From positions 60,688,987-60,752,986 of the forward strand of contig CM048557.1 of NCBI GenBank assembly GCA_026413225.1: a stretch of DNA of 64,000 nucleotides, written 5' to 3'. Position 1 is the stretch's first letter, and each line of letters opens with the position of its first letter. Source of the DNA: Otis tarda. Its lineage: Eukaryota; Chordata; Aves; Otidiformes; Otididae. Shown here piece by piece: positions 46,901 to 59,400 of this stretch. The translations under genes and the position numbers were made by a program. A model generated the notes under the pieces. It made no database searches, was not told the DNA's origin, and saw nothing but the letters and a program-made list of their open reading frames with translations.

Positions 46901-49535
46901 CTAATTTTACACCTGTTAAGGACTTGATAAAGAGCGGTGTTGGCAGGGCTGTGCCTTCTGGGGTAGATAATGAGCCATTTTGTGTTTCTGAGCCCTGGCT
47001 TTCTGGCTTGCTTGTGTTGGCTGGAGCATTGTGAGGGTGAGATGTGGGTTTTATTTGCTGCTGAGTCTCCTCTATTATTATCGTTCTGCCTCTTCCATGC
47101 TGCTAGTAGCTATATGGGTGACTCTTTTGGGACCATCCAGGCACTGTATTTTGACTTGCACCCCTGTGTAAATGGATTGAATGGCTTTCTTGATCTGTGT
47201 GATCAGTCCTAATATGAGGAAAACATTTGAAAATAGTCTTGGCTTGCACATATGTTTGTGTCTAGAAGTGAGGGCAGCTGTGTCTCAGCTTTGGAGGAGC
47301 TCTAGTGAGAATTTTTGAAGCTGCTAATTGTATGGGCCATCTGCTGGGGGAGGGGAGGCTGAAAAATAGTAGGTATTGTCTTAAGTGTGCATAATTCAAT
47401 TTTTATTTTTTGTTCTGAATGCAGCCTTTGATCACCAGTCTTGCAGAGTTAGGCATCTGTTTCTGAATTTGAGTAGCTGAGGCTAATCAGAGTAACTCAA
47501 GTCTCCCTTCAATAGGCCTAGTTGATCAGCCTAATATCTTTGGAAAAAAAAAATTGTTTATTTGTGTTACTCTTTACAGTAAGGAAGGTGATGAGTCTTT
47601 TAATCACTTTGCATAATAATCTTGTGAGTTGATGTAGAGATCTGTTTACAAAATACACCTGTTCTCGTTTGTTGCTACTTCCAAGCCTGCACTGTGCTTA
47701 AAGGGAGAAGATGTCTGTCTTTCCTCCAGAGTTCTTTTATTCTCATAGTAGTGCAAAAAGTTACATTAGTTTGAAACACAGCTTATCCTGAACTGGGTGT
47801 GAATTCTTCCAATGTAAATTGTCAGTCTGAACTGAAGTATGTAGCCTGAGAAGAGATTTTCAGTTAAACCTTCTCTCACGTTTGTATGGCATACAAAAAT
47901 ACTTTGGTTTCAGAGCTGAGCATCCTGCTGTGAAGAGAAAACATTAGTATACATATTTAGGTGCACAGTGCCTAGCACTCAGTATATTTTACAAACACTG
48001 AAACAAGCTCTTATTATTAGAAGAGTGATATTGAGGGTAAACTAAGGGAGAGCAAAGACACACAAGTCAGTGAGGCTGGTAGGTAGTAGACTTAGCACCT
48101 CGTTCTTCACTCAGGCTGTTGGAAAATACACCACATTCCAGTGCTACCAGTCTAGTATTGCCCAGAGCTCCCCAAACACCTTGAGTCAAATGCAGAAATG
48201 TCACTTACAGGGCAAAAATGTGCTGCTGAGAAAAGGATACTCATCCTGTCACTGTAAAACTAGCAAATCTGAATTCTGTTAAACTTGCCTGAGGTAGGAA
48301 TTCACTGATATTTTTACAACTGGATATTGTCATATTCCTGGGGAAAACTGATGTGGACTCCATGATTCATTTTGTTATAACACACAGACATATATTCAGG
48401 CAGAGAACTGTGGTAGCAACAAAATTGCATTGCTTTGAACTTGTTAAAATAAGGTGTTTTATTTGCTGGTGTTGAAAGCTAGAACAAGTCTCCCTTGCAG
48501 CTTCAGATAAACTCTGACATTTCACGCAGACCTCAACCCTGGGCAGATTATTAACCCTTGAGTGAAGATACCCTTGACTTCAGTCTAACATACATAGTGA
48601 AAGTTATGCATATACCTGAGCCATTATCTTAATTATAATTTCCCTGCTGTGTTAGGGAATGGTTAATGTGCCAAAGGCAAAAAACCCTCTGTGTTTCTAT
48701 TCAGCAACTGCCTATGGAGCCAGACCTTTTTCTTAAAAGTTATGGAGTGTAGCCCTCTGTCTATGGTTCTTGTGATGTTAATGTAAGAAGAGAGGAAACT
48801 GTAGTATTGAAGGTAGCAGTGAAATAATACCTGTTGTTTTGTGAGGCTATAGTGGAAAACAACCAAGGGAAATGGCAAGGGTAAGCCAGTGAGAGTTAAC
48901 TTCCAAAAATCTGGTGGTACACAAAGTCAGAAACACATGGCAACTTCCAACTCACTTCATTTCATGTAGTTAATATTTTGCAGAGTATTTGCATGTGTAG
49001 TGCTGATCAGTACCAAGATGTAGTCCACCTAAGCCTTTTACAAGGTAAATAAACCAACATCCTCCAAATAACTGTTTAGGCATAGATAGTTATCTTGACT
49101 TAATCTGTTGTGAACACTTGTTACAAATGTTCTCATCCTTTTCCCTCCTGTCTTTTACAAAGACAGCATCATAAGTTTTACAGGATGTACTTGGGATGTT
49201 TCTTTACTCCCAGAAGACATTTAGCATAAATAATGTTATGAAATGATGTTACCTGAACACTCCCTTTGTACCTGTTCTTTTCTGTTATGCAACCAGGATA
49301 GCACCTTGCTATCACTGCAGTGGTGGAATTAGATGTCTTGGTATCGCAGATGTTACCACAGCCCAAGATAAATTTAATCTCTTAGAAAAATTAAATAGTG
49401 GGACAGTCTTGGACATAAGCATGGTGCTTTCATGTGGTTTGCTGTTGTTCTGTTGATGGTGTTGTTGGAAGTCTATTATAATTTAATACTGGGAGGAATT
49501 TTTACTATCAAATGTCTGATCCATAAGCAAGTAGT
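43995..49535. other. Intergenic region
   Basis: No gene or recognisable mobile element is seen. Open frames up to about 130 codons have no motif and look like chance. Confidence 0.6.
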
Positions 49536-50419
49536 TATCCAGTTCTGTTTAATATCTTTATCAGTGATCTGGATGAGGAGATTGAGTGCTCACTCAGTAT
49601 GTTTGCAGATAACACCAAGTTGCAGGGGGAGTGTTGGTCTGCTTGGGGGTAGGAAGGTTCTACAGAGGGATCTGGACAGGCTGGATTGATAGGCCAAGGC
49701 CAACTGCATGAGGATCAGCAAGGCCAAGTGCTGGGCCCTGCACAACCCTGTGCAATGCTACAGGCTTAGGAAAGAGTGATTGGAAAGCTGCCTGGTGGAA
49801 AAGGACCCAGGAGTGTTGGTTGACAGCCAGCTGAACATGAGCCAGCAGTGTGCCCAGAAGGCCAACAGCATCCTGGCTTGTATCAGCAACAGTGTGGCCA
49901 GCAGGAGTAGGGAAGTGATTGTGCCCCTGTACTCAGCACTGGTACACAAGTGGCCACACCTTGAATACTGTGTGCAGTTTTGGGCCCCTCAGTACAAGAA
50001 GGATGTTGAGTTGCTGGAGTGTGTCCAGAGAAGGGCAATGAAGCTGGTAAATGGTCTGGAGAACAAGTGTTATGAGGAGCTGCTGAAGAAACTGGGATTG
50101 TTTAGTCTAGAGAAGAGCAGGCTGAGGGGAGACCTCATTGCTTTCTACAACTACCTGAAAGGAGGTGGTAGTGAGGCAGGTGTTTGTCTCTTCTCCCAAG
50201 TAACTAGTGACAGGACAAGAGGAAATAGCCTCAAGTTGTGTCAGGGGAGGTTTAGATTGGATATTAGGAAAAATTTCTTTACTGAAAGAGTGGTCAAGCA
50301 TTGGAACAGGCTGCCCAAGGAAGTGGTGGAGTCACCATCCCTGGAGGTATTTAGAAGATGTGTAGATGTGGTGTTTAGGGACATGATTTAGTGGTGGAGT
50401 TGTGTTGGTTACTGGGCTG
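49535..50419 (+). mobile_element. CR1 LINE fragment, end of ORF2, plus strand
   Basis: The first part carries a decayed version of the CR1 segment ending in FADNTKL-like gcagataacaccaagttgca. The open frame at 49780-50391 (203 codons) encodes [60 protein letters not shown] and [20 protein letters not shown]. That is the CR1 ORF2 C-terminus. The usual 3' tail with ATTCTATG is missing: the copy stops in the tttagtggtgg block. Confidence 0.93.
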
Positions 50420-50470
50420 TGGTGTTTAGGGACATGATTTAGTGGTGGAGTTGTGTTGGTTACTGGGCTG
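50369..50470. repeat. Perfect 51-bp tandem duplication at the CR1 end
   Basis: The unit beginning tggtgtttagggacatgatt and ending ttactgggctg occurs twice without a mismatch, at 50369-50419 and 50420-50470. The first half of the unit is CR1 3' sequence, and the rest is CR1-derived or flank. Confidence 0.95.
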
Positions 50471-53400
50471 TTTGGTAAATTTAAGCAGGATGCTCAGAGA
50501 GGCTTTTCTGAAAAACACAGGGCCTGGCCAACAGGTTTTTTTGTTGACTTTCTTTGCTATGTGCAGTGGCAGAAAGCTAAGGAAGCTGTTGTGAAGATGG
50601 AGGAAACAGAAGGAGTGTTTAGGGGGGACAAAGTGAGAAAGGCAGACTTGTATTTTGTAGCAAAGTAATTGCCTGCTGTTCTTTGTTACTCTGCTGCTTT
50701 GGTGGCAGGACTTGGTTTGTGTCTTCTGTTCCTGGGCAGCACTGTACCAAAGATTTTCCTGACAAGTAGTGGACTTGCACTGATAGCGACTAATGGGAGC
50801 ACTATCTGTCTTGTTATTTGGCTGCAGTCTCTGCCATGATTGATTTTTGCTGGAATGTGAACATGAACAGGACTTTTAAATATGCGGGAAGACCCTTTCC
50901 ACCCTCGAACAATCTGATACTACCATCCTTCTGCAGAGGACGAAGGATGGCTGTATTCTCCTCAACTCCGCAGTCTGCAAGATGACAGGGTAAGAAACTT
51001 TTTTCACTCTAAATTGATATGTGTTTTGAAAGTCAGCTCTAACTAAATTTGCCGTTTCCTATCTATCTTCTGGTGTGCAGCCACTTGCTGAAAAGTAACA
51101 GCTTTTGTGACACAGGATGCATGAGACTGTCTAGCAAGAGCTCATAATACAGTCCTCATCTTACTTTAATACTTGTTTAATAATGTCTCAAAGCCCAGTT
51201 GTGATCTCTGACCCAGAGCTGCAAAGACTGGAATAATCTTAGTGTTTGAGAGTAGAAGCAGCTTTATACTTAAAATTCTTGTCCTGTTGGGATTTTTGCG
51301 GTCTCACTTTAAGTGACTAAAGATTGCTATGTGTGTCTAGAAGAGGTGAACCTAAAATTAAAGTTAAGCTTTTATTTTGCTAAAAAATAAAGCCTTTGGT
51401 AAAAAAAAAAAATTACACTTGCATGGTTGACTCGGCCTTATTCATCTGCAAACATCTGAAATGATGTAACTTAACTTACACAGTAAGGATATTGTGTTTA
51501 CTCTGTATCCTGTATTGTGGAGGGATGTGATTTACTTAAGTCTTTCTCTCTCCCTGCTCCAGGTTCAGGTCTTCTATCTGAATCAGGCACAACACATTTG
51601 AAAGTAGCATTTCACACTCTGCTCTACTAAACTCCTTTCTGAGGAAGCTCTAATCTGGATATTGTTTCATAAGTCTCATGAGGTTTTTCTTGCCTTTACT
51701 TTTGCTCACGTTCATAAATTTAAATTGCAGCAAAATTGGGGTGTTGCTAAACCTGCATACCTGCATGGTTGTTTACAACATGCTGCATAATGCATGTGCT
51801 TTTCCCCACGTTTTACTATTTCCTTTGCTGGTTAAAGCTGTATCTTGTGCTGCAAGTTCAAGTCTATAAAAGTTAAGAGTAGAGCATGTGTGCTTAAAGC
51901 CAAGACTGCTTTTTTTTCTGCATTCTGTCCAGGTTAATCCATTTCAGACAAATTTGTTAGCCCAGGCATTTGTGATTCTTCCCGTATTGCAGCTTCAATA
52001 GATTCTGCAAACAACTTTTTGTAGGGATGCTGATAAATGATTGAGGGCTAGATGGAAATGAAGGTGTTCTTACATGGTTTTAGGCACTCCTTATGTTGGA
52101 GTATTTCTGGTGTTAAAAAGCTTTGAGAGCAGTTGGACCAACTGAGGAAGAACTGTAATCTGGGAACACTCAGTTATGTCTCTTTCTTTGAATACAGACA
52201 CTTCTTCAGATTTCCCTTTATGGGGCAAATGTAGATTCTTAGGCTCTGTCCTTAGTGAAGGTAAAGCAGCACAGCTTTGCTGAAGTCAGACTGACATTGT
52301 ATAGGATTTGTCTTTAAAGCTTTAAGTCTTTTTCATCACTTTGCAGAGCAAAATAGGTGTGCTTTCCTCTAAAAAACATTGTGTTCTCTGTGGAGCTTCA
52401 GTGATGAGCAAAGAGAAATCCTTCCATTTAAATAACTATAATTTATATTGACGATAATATGCTGAATTCTATAACCACTTCCATCTCTCAGAAGGGTCTT
52501 AATACATCCTTGAGTTTTGGGACACCGTTTCATCTGGATGTAGTAGATGAATGTAGATGTCATGGGGTCTTTAATTTTCACTCCTTAGATTCATTCTTCG
52601 TCTTTCTGATTAATTTCTCTATGGGGTGTCTGCCTTTTACATCATGGCAAATGGAGTTCTGGGGGGAGGGAGATGTAATGTTTTATTAGCAGCCTCTGTT
52701 TAATGTAACTGTGGTAGTCTTGTGAACTAAATATGCTATCAAATGTAATTCCCCTGAGATGAACAGGCTTACTGATACTGGGAGAGCTGTAGAAGAACAT
52801 ACACAGGCTACAGAGGAAACCTTGAAAAGCCAAATCTTTTCTGTACCTTTTTTTCTAAGCCTGACTCAGGGGTATTTTCTATTAATCTTAAGTTTTGCTT
52901 TCTTGTAGAGAAGGAAAGATATTTCAATATATAGTAAGTATGTGACAGCTGACAGAATGAGAAGCTTGAAGCTAATGTGTGATGTGGATTGTAGTGCAGT
53001 GGCCCAGGGAACATATCAAAGAAAGGCTGAGATCGACCTAGAGTATTAGGAGCACATATGCACAAAGTGTGTTCTCTTATTAAGCAAGTTTTTAAATAAG
53101 TCTATTGAAAAATACGACCAAAGGAATTATGAAGCCAAAGCCATCATCACTCCATTATGGCTCTACTTTTATGTCTTTAGTTCCTGAGAGGGAGACTGAG
53201 AACCATATTGCTGCTTCTGTAGACTGCAGTTAGTGTGAGATGAGGTGGTGGCACTGGTGCTGAAGCATGCAGGAATGAATACTTATCCTGGTGCTTCTCT
53301 CCTCTTCACTAGGGGAGATTAGTTGTGTCCCATGAGCAATGACAAGTTTTTCACTGAAGCCTTCTGCTTTATTACTTGTATGTCTGGATGTCACAGCTGC

Positions 53401-56400
53401 CACAACACAGAAGCTGCGCGTTCGCAGAGGATCGTTGGGTGGTCTGTATGGCACTGACAGGCATGAGCAGTAAGTTGTGATGTGAAATTACAGTGCACTA
53501 GCATGAACTTGCCCACGTTTTTGGGGCTCCGAGACTGCCTTGATGTGAAGTCATTTTATACTTTGAAAGGAAGGGTGGTGTAAGCTGCCTTGTGTAAGGT
53601 GTACCTGCACACAGGTGGTGTGTAACCTCCTTGGATTAACCTGTCCTTTAGCTCCTATTGTCTAAGACTAAGCAGTTGGCAATTTAGAGAGGAGTTATTT
53701 TCCCTTTCTTTCATATGGAAAACAACATTACTGCACAAGCAGTACTTACTTGTGCTGTGTGTGGTGGATTACTTTGACTCTATCCTCATCTAAGGAGTCC
53801 CAGATCTTGCTCCTGTCTAATTAGTTTCACCCACTTGCACTAGGGATGAACCTGGAGATACGTGGAAGCATGCCAGACACAAAACAAAAGGTGTATGGGA
53901 AGGAAGGTACTTCAGATCCCCCAAGTACCAATCTGGTGCTTAGCTATTAGCAGCCTTCCCTTTCATTACTATAAAGAACACTTTGAATCTGCCACAGACT
54001 ATTTGAAGTATCTGAGGGCACAACACTTAGCTTCTCAATCTCTATTTACTTCTGCAATGTATGGTACAGTAAATACATCTAACTGGAATATTATGAAGCT
54101 TATGATGATTAGTAAGCCTCCTTGAGAAACTTGGATGCAAGATACCATAGAATGATGTAACATGGTCCAAAAGTGATTACTTTTAGAGAAGTCTAATTGT
54201 ACATGAAAATTTTGTAGCCAGTATCAGTAGAGTTCATTGCCCAGATACCTTGCTGTTTCATAAACCAACAATTTGAATGCTATATTAAGTCAAATTTATA
54301 TTAACCAGAGGACTTAGTACATCCTTAGTCATGTGTAGATAAGTGCTTTTAAAAGAAAGGTGGTGTTCTAGAAAGAACTAGGGATCTTTTTAGTATCTCT
54401 TTTATAGTTTGAAGAAGGACAATGCATACAACTAACTTCCAATTGAAATTTTGAAATTTCAGGTTCTCCATGTGATATGGGACCTGACCCCTTGACCTCT
54501 CCATGCAGACCTATCTATCATGTCAAATACTCCACTAAAAAAATCCTATCCTGCTCTACATATTAATTTCTTTGACACCATGTCTTCCGTTGATCTTTGC
54601 TTTCCCTGAACCACCTGCTGTGGTGGTATTATAGCCTGTAGGGGAAGCATATCACCAATCAGTACAGTTTTATTACAGAAAGGCTTGATTCTTCAATGGC
54701 ATTTTGCTGGGGATGTTCCAGGCACTCTGCGAAAGATCTACTGCCATGTAAAGATAAACATCTGTGATCACTGATACTTTTACTGCTTGCTTTTTGACAT
54801 GTATCCATTTTTTTCATCCTTGGAACTTTTGTCTGCATTCAGAGACTCAGCCTTCAAAGCAATAACCCAGGAAAAACTTCTCAGGAAGAGCAGTTATTGC
54901 TTCTTGCATGTTGAGATTTCTTCCTCTGTGGATACTAGTGCTTCTTAGCCCCTTGTAGATTCATCCAAGTCTTCACAGAACTCACTTCTGATTTATTGTT
55001 GATGTTCCTGTTGGAAAGATGGAGGGATCTTCCATCCTCTTGATGCTTGACTTCTAGTATTTTAGTGTTGAGTTTAAGCGATGAGTGCACCTTCTCCTGC
55101 AGCCAAACTCCTGTCCTGTTGCCTTGGGGGAAGAATCTCCAGTACCTTTGCCTGTGGCAATGCCTGTGCAGGAAATGCATGTATCCCTGTGATGATCTGG
55201 TTGCTGTGGTTGAGGCACAGCTACTCCTGCAGCACACTTAGGAGTGGTATAGGGGTATCATCTCTGGCCAAGTGAATCATGGTCCAAGTGACTGGATCCT
55301 GTTTAGAGTGCCATGGATTGGAATGACCTTTGGCAGAAGTTTGGACAGGAGTCTGGAATCACACCTTTTAACTGTGTGCTTTGCAATACCACCTCCTGAC
55401 ACCCTGACCAGTGAGTGCTTGTTCCACATGGGAACGTCCACCTAGTTTGGGGGAATTTGACCCTCAGTTCTTCCACATCCATCCTTGAAGCCATAAGCTA
55501 GTGGACTAGTGTATTTCCCTGTTGTGACAGTGTAAGGGACACTAGTCACCAAGTTTAAGCAGTGGGGCCTGTAGTGGTGACCTGTTTGAGTAGGCCATGA
55601 ACTGCTCTATGCTGGTCACCACTGCTGCCAGCCACCTTTGAGGCAGCTGGAAACAGTGGCAACTCATCATGGCCCACAGCCTCAGCCAGTTAGAGCTCAA
55701 ATATACTTAAAGAAGAAATATTTCTTAGTGAAGAAGCTGTTTGTGCCACCTAGACCCTCTCTACAGCCCATCACCTCCCTAGGGTAAATTTGACTGAGTG
55801 AGTGCAACTCACTGAAAATAAGGCAAGTTGAGACTGGAAAGTGGACACAATAAATGTTTTATGTAAAAAAACCAACCAACCAACACCAACGAACCCCCCC
55901 CCCCCAACTATATTATGTTCGCGTATCTGTGGCCTTTTACTCAATGCCCAAATTAGTGATCAGAAATGTGTGGCTTTTAGTAACAAATGATGTAAAATTC
56001 CCTGACTTGAGAGTGTTTTTTCTGACGACAGGCAGAAAGGTTAATGCTGGTAAACTTATTGTAAAAGTGTGCTCCCAGATCACAAGCCTCTGGAAATGAG
56101 TGTTCTGTGCTTAGAGGAGCTTTATGAGCATGCTTTTGTTAAATTGCTGCTGTGATCTTGCTTATTCAGTCTCTAAATTAATGTGTAAAAGATGCCCATA
56201 AGCAACCAGCAGCTGAATTGACTGTGATTAGATGGATTATTGCTATTACTCAGCCCAACAAGTTGCTATATGTTTTGTATACTCAAGCAAATTTTGCTGT
56301 GCAGGCAAGTGGAATGATATGCACGTGGACTAACATAAAATCCCTCAAAATATCCCAGGATTAGACAAACAGACTTATGGAGCTGAAATAGAAATGAATT

Positions 56401-59400
56401 GCCTGTGATTCTAAATTAGAGGCTTTCTGGCATTTACATATACAAATAGCTTCCATCTCAAAATATTCTGGTTCAAACAAGCATAGACACAGTTGCTCCT
56501 TTTCTCCCCATGCGAGGAAATAGGGGCCGATTTATCAGAGCATCAAACTGATTAAGAAGAGATTATCTGCTGTAAGGGCTCATTTAGAGAGGTCTGGGTA
56601 TTCCACTGGGTTGCTGTGTTCGGTTGAATTCATTTCACACAGTAAAAATCCAATCTCTTGGCTTTAAAATTCTTTAACTCTTGGGGTGAAATAATGAGAA
56701 AGTTCTTAAAGTTTTGAAGCCATGCAAATTGCAGAAGGTTGTAAGGATCCCTGGTGATAAAGTAACTCTGGAGGGTCTGCATCAGATGATGAAGAAAAGG
56801 CTTCACAGTGCGGACCATCAGCCAGATCCTGTAACCCAGCACTTCTGCCTGTGGTTGACAGATCTGTGCTCTGAGCTCACACTCTTCTTAGGAAGGATCG
56901 AGTGCTGTTTGGATGGACTGGGCGGAAGTGTGCTCAGCTCTGCCTGCTCCAAACAGTTACCCAAAGGGTGACGGTTGGGTTCAGGTGGCAAGTCTCTCTT
57001 CGGTGCTTTCTGGAGGGCTCTGGAGCTCAAGCTGAGGTAGGAGTTGAACACTTTAAGAATGACAGGTAAACTTGGCTTTGAAAAAGGATTTGTGGATTTG
57101 TCGGCTGAGATACAGCAATTTTATTACCACCCAGAGAATCAGACAATTAAGACTGGGAATATACTGGGAATGAGAGGGGAACTACAAGGCCCTGTGGTCC
57201 TCTCTGCTCCCTCAAAGCCTCCAAAGACTTCATGTCCAGTTCCTTTCCAGATCTTAGATTGGGATGATGGTTCTTGACCTTATTCTGCTCTACAGAATGT
57301 GTTTTAATATCTGACTGAATTTTTTGATAACAATTTATTGTTCACTGTCTAGGAGGGAACAGATTATTGATGCCCTTACTGCAAAACTGGACATGGCCGT
57401 TAAGACAAATCCTTATTTCACCATTTCCAGGTGTTTAGGGAAATTCTATATGGCAGGAAATTCAAGCTGTGAGTCAAATAGTTACAAAACAAACAGTATT
57501 ATTTCAATCAAGGGACCCTCTTCTGAAATAAACTATAAAAATACAGATGAATACTTTATTTCCTCTTTAAGCTCTTTTTTTTAGGAAAACACTTAATCAT
57601 CAAGGGGGTGAGCGTTGTTTGTTTTCGCACCATGCTCTATGTGGGAAGCCCATTGCAGCCAAGCTCTCACTGGGCTGTTGTGAGCAGCAAGTGAGAGAAC
57701 AGCCCCAACTAAGTGTTTATAATCAGTAGAGCAGGCAGTGAAATGGTAGGAGACATGGAAAGACATGTGGAATGACATATTCAGGGTGACAGGTTGTCTC
57801 TACCTCTCTCCAGTCATGGGCTCAGGCCTCCCTGCATGCACTCATGTGCCTCCTGCACAAGCTCTTCCTGCATATTTCAAATGCACGTTCCACTGCACGC
57901 TGCATAAATGTGAAACCGAAATCTAGGCAAAATCTTCAGACTTGTTGGCCCTGAAAACTGTGGCAAGTAGAAAGTGGGACTTTCTTGTTTGAGCTTTTTG
58001 TCCCTTAACACTGCAGTGTGGCTTGCCATGTTGATAAAGATACTGAGCCAAAGGAAAGACAACAAATGGCACTTAGGTTGCCTGAAGAATATCCACTCAG
58101 TGGGTAAAACCTAGCTAAGTGGTCTAATGTCTAAGTTAATTTTCAATAATCTGTTTAAAGCTTGCAGATCAATGTATTTTAATCATATTGCATACTATCA
58201 GTCAAATGCAAAAACAAACTTCCTTTTTAAAAGACTAATTGACTTCATTTGCAAAAAACATACACTTAATGTACAGGAATTTTGATTTTTGAGAGCTCTT
58301 TGAATGTTCATTGAAGTAAGATATCCATTTTTATTACATTAGAGTTGATGGGGGCGGGGGAGAAATGAATAGCCATCTGCTAATCAGTTTATTTCTCATA
58401 ATGAAAATGAATCTGCCATTTTCCTAATCTGAAGGGCATAGAGAACTAACTTTGCAGGGAGCCAGTTACTTGCTGTCCAGGGAGCTGGCTTTCATCTTCC
58501 AGAAAGTAACTGTTTGTGGAAGACCTTGACTGTGAAATGCTGCTGCTGCTGCTAAGCTCGCGAGGACTCTCCTCTGCCTGAAGTCAAAAGTAGCCCTTGC
58601 TAGAGATTACTGTGCACAAGGCCTGTAAGAACAGGGACCAGTTAATATGGTCATAAGGCTCTACCCATGTATTGAATCTTCTCTTGGTTAAATGCCTTGC
58701 AGGTGTTGGTGAATCTAATCCAACAAACCCTGTGAAGAAGTGATGTGTGTCACACTTAAGGGGTATGGTCATGTGGATATGGAGTTTCTGGAGCTATGAG
58801 CAGGCTCAAAGACCCTCAGTTTCTGGGTTGAAGATGAAAAAAAAAATTGTAGGCTAGTTCCCTTTTCCACCACAACCTGTCTAATGCTGCAGAAAGTATG
58901 TACTATAAACTAGGAGCTGTGCCTTTTGTGCCAGGCGATGTCTGAGGACTGAGTGTAAGCTCTTGCAAATACTCCTTTATTTCAAGAACAATGTGAGGAT
59001 GAGGTGGTTTTTCCATGAACTGAGTGGCTTGTAGCATGTTAGTAGCAAAACTGAGAATGTTCTTCCTTCAGAATTAGCATTGTGATATGGATTGGAGGAG
59101 AAAGTTGATCTGAACAGGCAGTGTATGTCAGTGATGGATCCTGTACGCAAATAATCTCTGCACAAGCGCAGAACAAAGCCTATATTCTCTTAGCTGTCTT
59201 TTAACTTCATGGTAGAATGTCTCATATACCTAAAAATCTGTCTGTATGAAGGTGCTAGTGAGGGAGATGAAAATATATCTATTAAAAATAATTCTTACTA
59301 ATGTCACACTCGGTTATTGAAGCTCATGTTGAAACACTTCAGTGTTACGGTTGGGCAAATAAAAAAATGTCAACTTTAAGATGCTTCTGGGCTGTGTTAG

